Assembly (NCBI GenBank): GCA_964504335.1
Contig: CAZDET010000104.1
Span: forward strand, 1-12,640
Direction: 5' to 3'
Origin: CAZDET01 sp964504335
GTDB taxonomy: Bacteria; Bacteroidota; Bacteroidia; Chitinophagales; Saprospiraceae
DNA: 12,640 bases
Position numbers and translations under genes: made by a program. Numbering within the stretch: position 1 is the stretch's first letter; every line of letters starts with the position of its first letter. Under the pieces are notes generated by a model. That model saw only the letters and a program-made list of their open reading frames with translations, was not told the origin of the DNA and did not search any database. Below are positions 5,046 through 12,551 of this stretch, one piece after another.

Positions 5046-7478
5046 TCAATAGCACCCAATCGGCGAGCCATCCGGCAGGTCGGGCACGGCCGGTACCTTT
5101 AGCAACTCGGGGTTGCGCTCGAAGAGGTCCAATTGCTGTTGCAGGAAGACCACGTGCCCGCTGTTGAGTTGCGAATCGCCGGGGATCTGCTGGCGGAACA
5201 GTTGCACGGCCTTGAGCACTGCGGCGCGTACCTGGGGGTCGATCTGTTCCATTTTGGCGAGCCGGAGCAAATGCAGCAGGTAGCGTTTTTCGACAATTTC
5301 CGCCACGGCTTCGCTGTACGGGGTATCGCTGGCTTTAACCTGATTGCGGATACCGGACGATAGCGTGATCAGATACTGGACGGCCGTGGGATACGTATCG
5401 CCAAAGAAGGCGTGCTGACTCACGATCCGGCTGAGTCGATCGGGGTGTAATAACAGTTGCAACACCCGGTCGCTGGCCGAGGCGGCCATTGCCAGCGGAT
5501 CGAAGGTGCCGCCGGTATAAGTCTTGAACGATTCGCGATTGCGCGAATAGCCGATGGGCGGGGGCGGAATCAACGACTGAATAGCGGCGGGCACCATGAG
5601 TGCCTCGGGTTGCAAGGCTCTCAACAAGCCGTCGATGGCTGCCTCCTGCTTCGAAGCGGCAACCGGGCCGACGGGTGGTGTTTGCCCGCCCCGCACGGCG
5701 TAAGTATACTCTTGACCGCCAATTACCTTAGCCGCTGCCTCGATTTGGTAACGGTGCATCAAATAGAGCGGTACGAGTACGGTTTCCAACTCGGCCATCG
5801 GCCGTCCGGCGGCGATATTCTTTTCGCTGAAGCGATCCATTGCCACCGCCCGGAGTTCGAGCATGCGGTCGAGTTCATCGACGGGGTTGGCGCCGTTGTC
5901 CCACAGGTGGGCGTCGGGGTGGGCCGAGCCCAGTGGACGCGCGTCGGCATCGCTGATGAAGGCCAGCCCGTCGCGCTCGTTTTGGGCGAGGAGTTCACGC
6001 AGTGCCATTTGCTGATCGGTATCCGGAGCGAATTGGCTGTAGCCGTAGCGAATCGCGGCTTTATCCCACTCTCCGATGCCGGTATCATAGGCGGCGCTGA
6101 AATCGATGTCGCCTTCGTCCGTGAGGCTAAATTGCGGATGGGGATAATCCATGACGGAAGCGCGGCCGTAGGTGCTGGCGGCAAAATTGTGCGACAATCC
6201 GAGCGTATGCCCCACCTCGTGTGCCGACAACTGCCGCAGGCGGGCCAGAGCCAGCTCCACCAGCCGCGGATCGGGCTCATCGCCATTGGCATAAGCCTCG
6301 ACCAGCCCCTGCGCGATCAGGAAGTCCTGGCGCACGCGCAAGCTGCCGAGCAAGACGTGCCCCTTGATAATCTCGCCCGTGCGCGGGTCGGTGACCGACG
6401 AGCCGTAGCTCCAGCCCCGCGTGGAGCGGTGCACCCAGTTGATCATGTTGTAGCGTACATCTAGCGGGTCGGCTCCCTCGGGGAGGATTTCGACCTGGAA
6501 GGCATTGATGAAGCCGGCGGCCTCAAACGCTTCGTTCCACCAGCGCGCCCCCTCCAGCAGGGCGCTGCGGATGGGCTCCGGCGCGCCCCGATCGAGGTAG
6601 TAGATGATTGGCTCCACCGCTTCGCTGCGCTCGGCGGAGGGGTCTTTCTTCTGCAGGCGGTGCCGCCGAATAAACCGCTTGACGAGCGGCTGATCGATAG
6701 GCGTGGCATAATCCTGGTAAGCCAGCGGGAAATAGCCCGACCGCGGATCGAAGGGCCGCGGCTCGTAGTTGTCGTCGGGGAGCTGCACGAAGCTGTGGTG
6801 CTGCCGCACCGTGATCGCGTCGGGTGTAGGCACCACCGAGCGGATCATCGAGCCTTCGGGGCTGCCCTTGAAAGTGAGCAACGCCTCAAATTCGCTATTG
6901 AGCGGAAAGCTTTTTGTCCGATCCAGATACACCATCGAGCGGGCCTTATCGACGGCGTATTTCCCTTGCTTGCGAGCCTTTAGGCGATCCGCTACTCCGT
7001 GGGCATCGTGCATGAGCATGGGCGTCAGATCGATCAGGACCCGATCATCCGTGATGGCTTCGGCCTTGAAGCCGTGCAAGACTGATTGGGCAAAAGCCTC
7101 GCGGACGGCCTGGCGCTCGTCCGGATTATCGCTGTTGGCCCGGAAGTTGTAGTTAATTTGTAGCAACAGCACCTTTGGCCCCGAACGCACGAATTGCACG
7201 ATGCGATTATCGCCTAGTTGGTTGCGATCCAGGCCAATATCGTTGGAACCGACACCCGCCGTCAGGGAGTTGACGTAGAGGAATTCTTCCTCCCAGCGAT
7301 CCACTTCGAGGTAGATCTTCCCTTCTTTTTCATTCCAGTAAAAGGTGAAAAAACCTTCGTAGGACGGCAGGCCCTCGATTTTCTCCTGAATTGACGGCGT
7401 CTTTTTGTCCTTGTCTTGGGCAATGAGCACCGTAGCTCCTAAACAGAGCAATACACAAAGTAGAGTTCTTCCCAGCAT
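5046..7478 (-). CDS. Secreted zinc-dependent metalloprotease (DUF5117/DUF4953 type)
   Basis: This 810-residue protein begins with a signal peptide (hydrophobic residues about 4-20, ending LIAQD) and so is exported. Residues about 38-200 match the DUF5117-type N-terminal region: YEGFFTFYWNEKEGKIYLEV, then VNSLTAGVGSNDIGLDRNQLG. The catalytic motif HEVGHTLGLSH (420-430) is the metzincin-type HExxHxxGxxH. It provides three zinc-binding histidines (420, 424, 430) and the catalytic Glu421. SVMDYP (441-446) supplies the Met-turn, with Met443. All key residues are present, so an active gluzincin/metzincin-like peptidase is expected in the periplasm or outside the cell. The length is typical for this Bacteroidota family, whose physiological substrates are not established. 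The gene follows the SH3-domain gene after 50 bases with no clear promoter between. The DNA is clearly richer in GC than the genes to its left. Confidence 0.92.
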   Translation of the reverse strand: MLGRTLLCVLLCLGATVLIAQDKDKKTPSIQEKIEGLPSYEGFFTFYWNEKEGKIYLEVDRWEEEFLYVNSLTAGVGSNDIGLDRNQLGDNRIVQFVRSGPKVLLLQINYNFRANSDNPDERQAVREAFAQSVLHGFKAEAITDDRVLIDLTPMLMHDAHGVADRLKARKQGKYAVDKARSMVYLDRTKSFPLNSEFEALLTFKGSPEGSMIRSVVPTPDAITVRQHHSFVQLPDDNYEPRPFDPRSGYFPLAYQDYATPIDQPLVKRFIRRHRLQKKDPSAERSEAVEPIIYYLDRGAPEPIRSALLEGARWWNEAFEAAGFINAFQVEILPEGADPLDVRYNMINWVHRSTRGWSYGSSVTDPRTGEIIKGHVLLGSLRVRQDFLIAQGLVEAYANGDEPDPRLVELALARLRQLSAHEVGHTLGLSHNFAASTYGRASVMDYPHPQFSLTDEGDIDFSAAYDTGIGEWDKAAIRYGYSQFAPDTDQQMALRELLAQNERDGLAFISDADARPLGSAHPDAHLWDNGANPVDELDRMLELRAVAMDRFSEKNIAAGRPMAELETVLVPLYLMHRYQIEAAAKVIGGQEYTYAVRGGQTPPVGPVAASKQEAAIDGLLRALQPEALMVPAAIQSLIPPPPIGYSRNRESFKTYTGGTFDPLAMAASASDRVLQLLLHPDRLSRIVSQHAFFGDTYPTAVQYLITLSSGIRNQVKASDTPYSEAVAEIVEKRYLLHLLRLAKMEQIDPQVRAAVLKAVQLFRQQIPGDSQLNSGHVVFLQQQLDLFERNPELLKVPAVPDLPDGSPIGCY

Positions 7479-7528
7479 AGTAGTAGTTGTTGAAAGGCCT
7501 GGGAAGATACCAAATTTTCCAAGTGCGG

Positions 7529-8545
7529 CTAGCGGTTGAGGGGCTCCAGATCGCGGGGGCGGAGGTAGCCGACGCGATCATTCTCGGTTCGGACCCGCCA
7601 GTAGTCGTGCACGGTCTTGTACAACAGTGTCACCTTGGTACCGGCTCGCAGCCGCAGGACCGTCTGGCTGTTTACGCTGGAGGAAGATTTAAGTGCGGTG
7701 TCGAAGCGAAGCCGATACCGCTGTTCGGATTGTTCTCGAGGAGGTTCTTCCAGAGGAGAAGAAGGGGCGTTGATCGACTTGACGCGTTTTTTCTTCGCCG
7801 AATTGTTAATGGTGACAATATCTGCTTCCTGTTTCTCTTCCTTCTTTCTCAGGGAGGCTGGCTTAGGGATCACCGATGGAGCCGGCGGCTCAGGGGTTGG
7901 AGCGACCTGCGGCTTTTCCATTACTTCTACGGCTACCGTTCGTTCAATTGGAGCTGGAGCAGGTTCTTCTTTTTTCGGTTGGTACACGGGCACCGGCTCC
8001 TCTTCGCGCTCCTGAGTGGCGGGCACGGCCGGCGGAGGTGGCGGATCTTCGTAAGTAATTTTGGTTGGCTTGGGCGGTGCGCTCAAATCCTCGGCCCGGT
8101 CAAATTTATCGTAGGCACGTACGGCTATTTCTTCTTCGGCCAGGTCCTGCACCTTTGCTTTGGGTTGAAGCGCCACTTGCATGGTTTCTGTCCCGCCTGC
8201 TTTTAGCTGATCCGTCGGCTCCACGCGAATCTGACGCAGATAATAGTCGGGAGCTTGTAGCAGGATAAGGTAGTTTCCCGAGCGAATGATATTCAGCTGC
8301 AACTTGACCTGGGGGCCGTTTGGATTTCCGCTTAAGAGGGTCGTCCGTTTGCCCTCCGGCGACTGATGGAATACCTGATAGGAATCAACGGAAACCGGGG
8401 TACCGGTTTTTTTATCGACCGCATTTAATTCAAGGATAAACGAATAAGCCTGTGCGAATAGCTGCGGGGAAGAGGCAAGCAAGACAACCAGTAGCAGGTA
8501 CGGCAATAGCGGCCTACCTGCAGGGCGGAGCAGTGTTTGGAGCAT
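7529..8545 (-). CDS. Secreted protein with C-terminal SH3-like domain
   Basis: The protein has 338 residues. A signal peptide covers about 1-31 (PYLLLVVLLASSPQLFA, likely cut after Ala31). Residues 34-150 look like a small beta-rich domain: FILELNAVDKKTGTPVSVDSY, then GNYLILLQAPDYYLRQIRVE, as in carboxypeptidase-regulatory-like or PEGA/Ig-type domains. Residues about 160-270 form a low-complexity linker rich in Pro, Glu and Lys, including a run of five prolines. The last 62 residues (277-338) resemble a bacterial SH3 domain: TVLRLRAGTKVTLLYKTV, HDYWRVRTEN, DRVGYLRPRDLEP. Bacterial SH3 domains commonly bind peptidoglycan or peptides, so anchoring in the cell envelope is plausible. It is the first gene of the probable unit with the metalloprotease. 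A TATCTTTG box lies 34-41 bases upstream of the start. Confidence 0.75.
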   Translation of the reverse strand: MLQTLLRPAGRPLLPYLLLVVLLASSPQLFAQAYSFILELNAVDKKTGTPVSVDSYQVFHQSPEGKRTTLLSGNPNGPQVKLQLNIIRSGNYLILLQAPDYYLRQIRVEPTDQLKAGGTETMQVALQPKAKVQDLAEEEIAVRAYDKFDRAEDLSAPPKPTKITYEDPPPPPAVPATQEREEEPVPVYQPKKEEPAPAPIERTVAVEVMEKPQVAPTPEPPAPSVIPKPASLRKKEEKQEADIVTINNSAKKKRVKSINAPSSPLEEPPREQSEQRYRLRFDTALKSSSSVNSQTVLRLRAGTKVTLLYKTVHDYWRVRTENDRVGYLRPRDLEPLNR

Positions 8546-8578
8546 AGGAGGGACAGTTGATGATAGTTATCTTCGTGC

Positions 8579-8606
8579 CAAAGATAAAAACATTAGTCGC
8601 AACTAA
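8579..8606 (-). promoter_or_regulatory. Candidate promoter and palindrome of the SH3-protein gene
   Basis: On the minus strand TATCTTTG (8586-8579) matches the Bacteroidota -7 box. No TTG stands at the 20-base spacing seen for the tRNA and the repeat; the nearest is 13 bases upstream. That TTG lies inside an inverted repeat (TTAGT/ACTAA around TGCG, 8593-8606) that overlaps the spacer region and could be an operator. Confidence 0.4.
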
Positions 8607-8642
8607 TATATGAATGCTCCCTATTTTGAAGATTCCGCTTTA

Positions 8643-9914
8643 TTAAGCGGCCTTTAACTGCCCGATTTTGGAGCCGGTGAGTTTTTCTTCGGCATAGTTG
8701 CGGGTGACGACCAGGCGATCAATTTCCTTCTGGGAGGGCAGTTCAAACATAGCGTCCGTCATGATTGCCTCGCAGATGGAGCGCAGGCCGCGGGCCCCCA
8801 AGTTGAATTCCAGGGCCTTTTCTGCGATGTAATCGATGGCTTCGTCGGTGATTTCCAGACTGATGCCTTCGAGTTCGAATAGTTTTTCGTACTGTCGGAT
8901 CAGGCTGTTTTTCGGCTCCAGCAGAATACGGCGCAATGCTTGTATATCGAGCGGATTGAGATAGGTAAGTACCGGCAACCGGCCGATTAATTCCGGGATC
9001 AGCCCGAAGCGCTTGAGGTCTTGGTGATTGACGTAGCGCAGCATCGATTCGGCATCAATGCGATCAAGCATGTCTGCCGATTTAAATCCGATCACCTGGG
9101 TATTCAGACGGCGAGCAGTAATCTTTTCGATCCCGTCGAAGGCCCCTCCGCAGATGAACAGAATATTTTCCGTATTGATCTTCACGAGCTTTTGCTCCGG
9201 GTGTTTGCGCCCACCCTGGGGCGGTACGTTGACATCGGTACCTTCCAACATTTTCAGCAAGGCCTGCTGTACACCCTCTCCCGATACGTCCCGCGTGATG
9301 GAGGGATTATCGCTTTTCCGGGCGATCTTATCTAGTTCATCGATGTAGACGATGCCCCGCTCGGCAGCCTCCACATCGTAATTGCAGACCTGCAACAAAC
9401 GGCTGAGGATGCTTTCCACATCTTCGCCGACGTATCCCGCTTCGGTGAACACCGTGGCATCTACGATAGCAAAGGGTACGTTTAGAAACTTGGCGATGGT
9501 CTTCGCCAGCAGGGTCTTTCCGGTACCCGTTCGGCCTACAAACAAGATGTTGCTCTTCTCCAACAAGACCTCCTCCGCCATTTTGGGGTAGCGCAGGCGT
9601 TTGTAGTGGTTGTACACGGCCACCGCCAGGATCTTTTTGGCTTCATCCTGCCCGATGACGTAGAGGTCAAGATGTTCTTTTATGTGCTGGGGTGTTACGT
9701 TTTCCGGTAACGCGAAATTGCCCCCCGGTGCAGGCACCGTACCTCGTTCTTCTCCATTCTTCTTGCCACCGTACAACTCCTCCTGGACGATATCCTGCGC
9801 CTGATCGACGCATACCTCACAGATGTGAGCGTCGAGACCAGCAATCAGAATCATGGCCTCCGACTTATCCCTTCCGCAAAAGGAACAACGATATTCTTGT
9901 TTGGTCCGACGCAT
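8643..9914 (-). CDS. clpX: ATP-dependent Clp protease ATP-binding subunit ClpX
   Basis: This is the hexameric AAA+ unfoldase that recognises tagged proteins and feeds them to ClpP in the cytosol. The product has 423 residues, normal length. The N-terminal zinc-binding domain has Cys10, Cys13, Cys32 and Cys35. Walker A is GRTGTGKT (127-134), with Arg where many ClpX proteins have Pro. Walker B is VYIDELDK with Asp192 and Glu193. The pore loop GYVG is at 160-163, the RKH loop at 236-238, and the ClpP-docking IGF loop at 275-277. The arginine finger is in ELIGRLPV (Arg312), and sensor 2 is in LGARGLRS (Arg375). All working parts are present. It lies 91 bases after clpP, behind a hairpin, so it may be made from both the shared transcript and its own promoter. 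Confidence 0.98.
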   Translation of the reverse strand: MRRTKQEYRCSFCGRDKSEAMILIAGLDAHICEVCVDQAQDIVQEELYGGKKNGEERGTVPAPGGNFALPENVTPQHIKEHLDLYVIGQDEAKKILAVAVYNHYKRLRYPKMAEEVLLEKSNILFVGRTGTGKTLLAKTIAKFLNVPFAIVDATVFTEAGYVGEDVESILSRLLQVCNYDVEAAERGIVYIDELDKIARKSDNPSITRDVSGEGVQQALLKMLEGTDVNVPPQGGRKHPEQKLVKINTENILFICGGAFDGIEKITARRLNTQVIGFKSADMLDRIDAESMLRYVNHQDLKRFGLIPELIGRLPVLTYLNPLDIQALRRILLEPKNSLIRQYEKLFELEGISLEITDEAIDYIAEKALEFNLGARGLRSICEAIMTDAMFELPSQKEIDRLVVTRNYAEEKLTGSKIGQLKAA

Positions 9915-9956
9915 ATTTGTATTTGTCCTAATATGTAGTAAAGGTAATGCAAAGAG

Positions 9957-9988
9957 GCGGGATTTGACAGCTATCGTTCAAACCCCGC
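9957..9988 (-). terminator. Hairpin between clpP and clpX
   Basis: GCGGGATTTGA (9957-9967) and TCAAACCCCGC (9978-9988) form an 11-base-pair stem with one G-U pair and a 10-base loop. It stands 17 bases after the clpP stop codon. On the minus strand it is followed by CTCTTTGC, only a weak U-run. It may be a partial terminator or an RNA processing or stability element that sets the clpP to clpX ratio. Confidence 0.45.
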
Positions 9989-10005
9989 GTCCGGTGTGGA
10001 TTAGA

Positions 10006-10722
10006 TTAGCCTTCCTCTTCTTCCTTGCGAGGATTTGAGCGAGACAAAACCTCGTCAATCAGGCCGTATTCTTTGGCTTGGTCCGCGTTCATCCAGTTGT
10101 CGCGGTCACAATCTTCTTCGATTTTGTCGTACGGCTGCCCGGTGTGATCAGACAGGATTTGGTACAGCTGCTTTTGCATGTTCTTGATCAGCTTGTAGCT
10201 GATTTCCATGTCGGATACCTGCCCCTGCATGCCACCCAGTGGCTGGTGAATCATAACGCGGCTGTGGAACAGGCAAGTACGCTTTCCGGTCGTTCCGGCA
10301 GCCAGCAGTACGGCTCCCATCGATGCGGCCAGGCCCGTACAGATGGTAGCTACATCGGGTGATACGTACTGCATCGTGTCGTAAATACCCAGGCCGGAAA
10401 TCACGGAGCCTCCCGGGCTATTGATAAACATCTGTACGTCGCGCTTGGGATCGGTAGATTCCAGAAACAGCAACTGCGCCTGAATCACATTGGCTACGTA
10501 ATCGTTTACCGGCACTCCCATGAAGATGATGCGATCCATCATCAGGCGGCTGAATACGTCGAGACCGACGATGTTCATTTGCCGCTCCTCGATCACGTTC
10601 GGGGTGAAACCTTGGATATTCGGGATGGTGGGAGCGGATTGTTCGGCGTATTTTTCGAGGTGCATGCTACTCATACCGAGGTGCTTGGTAGCATACTTCA
10701 TGAATTCGTCTTTCGGAAACAT
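10006..10722 (-). CDS. clpP: ATP-dependent Clp protease proteolytic subunit ClpP
   Basis: This is the serine peptidase that forms the double-heptamer degradation chamber used by ClpX. With the ATG at 10720-10722 the product has 238 residues. The frame is open to a TTG at 10738-10740, which would add six residues (MKKRPY), but the ATG with its A-rich leader is preferred. The catalytic triad is complete: Ser134 in GLAASMGAVLL, His159 in RVMIHQPLGG and Asp208 in CDRDNW. The oxyanion strand MFINSPGGSV is present. The N-terminal part before IVGLDVFSRLMMDRII is about 50 residues longer than in E. coli, as is usual in Bacteroidota, and may include a propeptide. The acidic tail (RKEEEEG) is also an extension. 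It lies between tig and clpX in the classic order. Confidence 0.97.
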   Translation of the reverse strand: MFPKDEFMKYATKHLGMSSMHLEKYAEQSAPTIPNIQGFTPNVIEERQMNIVGLDVFSRLMMDRIIFMGVPVNDYVANVIQAQLLFLESTDPKRDVQMFINSPGGSVISGLGIYDTMQYVSPDVATICTGLAASMGAVLLAAGTTGKRTCLFHSRVMIHQPLGGMQGQVSDMEISYKLIKNMQKQLYQILSDHTGQPYDKIEEDCDRDNWMNADQAKEYGLIDEVLSRSNPRKEEEEG

Positions 10723-10743
10723 GTATGGTCTTTTTTTCAATAA

Positions 10744-10759
10744 ATGACCCTGTGGTCAT
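10744..10759. repeat. Small perfect inverted repeat between tig and clpP
   Basis: ATGACC and GGTCAT flank the four bases CTGT. The site lies 22-37 bases upstream of the chosen clpP start and about 40 bases after the tig stop. It is too short for a terminator and could be a leader hairpin or a regulator site. Confidence 0.3.
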
Positions 10760-10795
10760 ATGGAAGTAACACCTCGTTTATAATACGGTTGAGCG

Positions 10796-12178
10796 TTATT
10801 CTTCTTCCTCGAGGAAACGCTCGTTTGCTTCCCGAATCTTCTCGTTCATTTCCTCGACGGTCAGGTAGACCTGATCGATGTTCAACTGCTCTTCGAGTAC
10901 GACGTAGAGCTTGTCCATGAGCACTTCATCGCGCAGCCGGTCCACTTCCTGCTCGTCGCTGAGCATTCGCTGGATGATGCCACCGACCATTTCCTGCGTG
11001 AGCCAGGGCTGATTGCCAAATTGATTGACGATGCGATTGACGGCGGCCTGCTGCACTTCTTCGCCGGTTACCTGAATATTGTGGGTTACGGCGAGCTTGT
11101 TGCGCAGGAGGGTCCAGCGGAGCCCTTCTGCGAAGGCGGGGTACTGGGTCGGGTCGTACTGTTCGTTTTCGGAGGCGAGCCAGCGCTGCAGGAAATCGTC
11201 GGGCAGTTCCATCTGATTTTGCGCGAGCAGGTAGTCTTGAACTTCGCGGAAGAGTAAGGCTTCTCCTTGCTTATCGAAGTTTCCGGCCATGCGTTTGCGC
11301 AGTGCCTCCCGGGCTTCCTCTTCCGTTTCGGGTGCCTGCTCCTCGCCAAATTCCTGCTTCAGAATTTCGGGGGTCAACTCGGCAGGTTCGATGCGGGAAA
11401 TGCCCTGGATGGTCAGTTCAAAGACGGGATGGGCGGGTGGAGCCTGCTCTGCTTCGAGCCCCAGCAAATATTTATGAACGATCTCTTCGCTGGCGCTTTC
11501 CTCGAGTTCGTAGATATTGGCCTGTAGTGTATCTCCCGTTTTTTTGGTAGCCAGCTCGTCTTTGATCTCCTGGCGGAGGCTATTGAAAAACAGGCGGAAC
11601 TCATTTTCGATGCCTCCTTCGACCAACTGCCCTGCTGCATCCATTTCCCGGGCGAGGACGGTGAGGCTGTCGCCTTCCTGCGGCTCTGCCTCCACGTTCA
11701 GCTCGGTGCCGTGCTGCCGTTTGATGCGCTGGATTTCATTGTCGACTACCTCGTCTTCGATGGTTACCTTGTGGAGGGTAAACGTCCGGTCGCCGGGAAT
11801 GCCGGCGATTTCGAAGTCCGGGGCCAGCCCGACGTCGAATTTGAACTGGTAATCGGTGAGGTCGCGGGCGGTGATGTCAACAGGTTCGTGGTCTTCGCTA
11901 ACGATCGGCCGGCCCAGTACGCGCAGCTCTTCCTGTTCGAGGTACTGGTGCATGTCTTCGGAAAGGCGGCGGTTGACCAGGTTGACCAGGATGCGGTCGC
12001 CCATCATTTTGCGGATGGTATTCAAGGGGGCCTTTCCCTGCCGAAACCCCTTGAGCTGTACTTTTTTGCGCTGATCTTTCAGGGCCTCGTTGAATTCGCC
12101 CTCGTAATCTTCTTTGGCTACCGTAATGGTGAGTACCGTATTGAGTGCGTCTCGGTCTTCGCGCGTGATGTTTGACAT
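10796..12178 (-). CDS. tig: Trigger factor (ribosome-associated chaperone)
   Basis: This chaperone binds the ribosome at the peptide exit tunnel and holds new chains as they emerge. The product has 460 residues, within the normal range. The N-terminal ribosome-binding domain (1-about 120) carries the signature QLKGFRQGKAPLNTI (41-55), in which GFRxGKxP contacts protein L23. The central region (about 150-240), where the FKBP-like prolyl isomerase sits in E. coli, is very divergent: the peptides GDSLTVLAREMDAAG and GDTLQANIYELEE replace the usual isomerase sequence, so isomerase activity is doubtful. The helical C-terminal arms follow, with MELPDDFLQRWL (323-334) typical of trigger factors, and an acidic end (LEEEE). 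It is the first gene of the tig-clpP-clpX cluster. The gap to clpP is only about 70 bases. Confidence 0.95.
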   Translation of the reverse strand: MSNITREDRDALNTVLTITVAKEDYEGEFNEALKDQRKKVQLKGFRQGKAPLNTIRKMMGDRILVNLVNRRLSEDMHQYLEQEELRVLGRPIVSEDHEPVDITARDLTDYQFKFDVGLAPDFEIAGIPGDRTFTLHKVTIEDEVVDNEIQRIKRQHGTELNVEAEPQEGDSLTVLAREMDAAGQLVEGGIENEFRLFFNSLRQEIKDELATKKTGDTLQANIYELEESASEEIVHKYLLGLEAEQAPPAHPVFELTIQGISRIEPAELTPEILKQEFGEEQAPETEEEAREALRKRMAGNFDKQGEALLFREVQDYLLAQNQMELPDDFLQRWLASENEQYDPTQYPAFAEGLRWTLLRNKLAVTHNIQVTGEEVQQAAVNRIVNQFGNQPWLTQEMVGGIIQRMLSDEQEVDRLRDEVLMDKLYVVLEEQLNIDQVYLTVEEMNEKIREANERFLEEEE

Positions 12179-12247
12179 GAATGCGATGGATTAAATCGAT
12201 GGGAAAGTATCGCTTAATTTACGAGAAAGCCGGCAAATTAACTAGTT

Positions 12248-12272
12248 GAGGCCGTCGGTACCCGACGGCCTC
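12248..12272 (-). terminator. Strong hairpin downstream of tRNA-Leu
   Basis: GAGGCCGTCGG (12248-12258) and CCGACGGCCTC (12262-12272) are perfectly complementary over 11 bases around a 3-base loop. It stands 8 bases past the 3' end of the tRNA on the minus strand, where a tRNA terminator belongs. The sequence after it (AACTAGTTAATTT) has only a weak U-rich character. It also separates the tRNA from the tig promoter region. Confidence 0.7.
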
Positions 12273-12280
12273 GCCGTATG

Positions 12281-12362
12281 TGCGGGTGGAGGGACTCGAA
12301 CCCCCACGCCTCGCGGCACTAGATCCTAAGTCTAGCGCGTCTACCAATTTCGCCACACCCGC
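12281..12362 (-). tRNA. tRNA-Leu (anticodon UAG)
   Basis: Read on the minus strand, an acceptor stem GCGGGTG pairs with CACCCGC, with A as discriminator base at 12281. The D-arm holds GCGAAATTGGTAGACGC. The anticodon stem CTAGA/TCTAG encloses the loop CTTAGGA, giving anticodon TAG. A long variable arm (TGCCGCGAGGCGT) marks a class II tRNA, and the T-arm contains GGTTCGAGTCCC. These identify leucine tRNA reading CUA and related codons. The CCA end is not encoded. The 82-base length fits tRNA-Leu. Confidence 0.95.
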
Positions 12363-12408
12363 ATGAAGGGTTGAACTGCGATAACCCTGCCTTTCTCTAA
12401 AAGCGGTG

Positions 12409-12439
12409 CAAAGATAAAGCTGTTTTTATAAAATTCCAA
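12409..12439 (-). promoter_or_regulatory. tRNA-Leu promoter, Bacteroidota consensus
   Basis: On the minus strand TTG (12439-12437) is followed after 20 bases by TATCTTTG (12416-12409). This is a full match to the Bacteroidota -33/-7 promoter. Transcription should start near 12402-12405, giving a precursor leader of about 40 bases before the mature tRNA. It is back to back with the candidate plus-strand promoter of repeat copy 2. Confidence 0.7.
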
Positions 12440-12515
12440 TTTCCTACTTCATCGATAGGGCTCACGCATCAAAATGGTCGGTAGGGAAGTTTTCGGCGTT
12501 TGGGCTAATCAGGGC

Positions 12516-12546
12516 TTGCTTGTTAGGCGCTAAGCGCGTATCTTTA
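12516..12546 (+). promoter_or_regulatory. Candidate promoter of the repeat-borne RNA, copy 2
   Basis: TTG at 12516-12518 and TATCTTTA at 12539-12546 keep the 20-base spacing found in copy 1. The last base of the -7 box is A in place of the consensus G, so this copy may be weaker. The first half of the spacer differs between copies while the two boxes are kept. Confidence 0.45.
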
Positions 12547-12551
12547 TCGAA

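Noticed and set aside
5457..6464. Long plus-strand open frame of 335 codons opposite the metalloprotease
   Set aside because: It is the mirror of a GC-rich coding sequence with a full set of protease motifs on the other strand, and its translation has no recognisable domain.
7487..8206. Plus-strand open frame opposite the SH3-protein gene
   Set aside because: The translation is a low-complexity Arg/Phe/Gly/Leu-rich shadow of the minus-strand Pro/Glu-rich linker, while the minus strand has a signal peptide and an SH3-like end.
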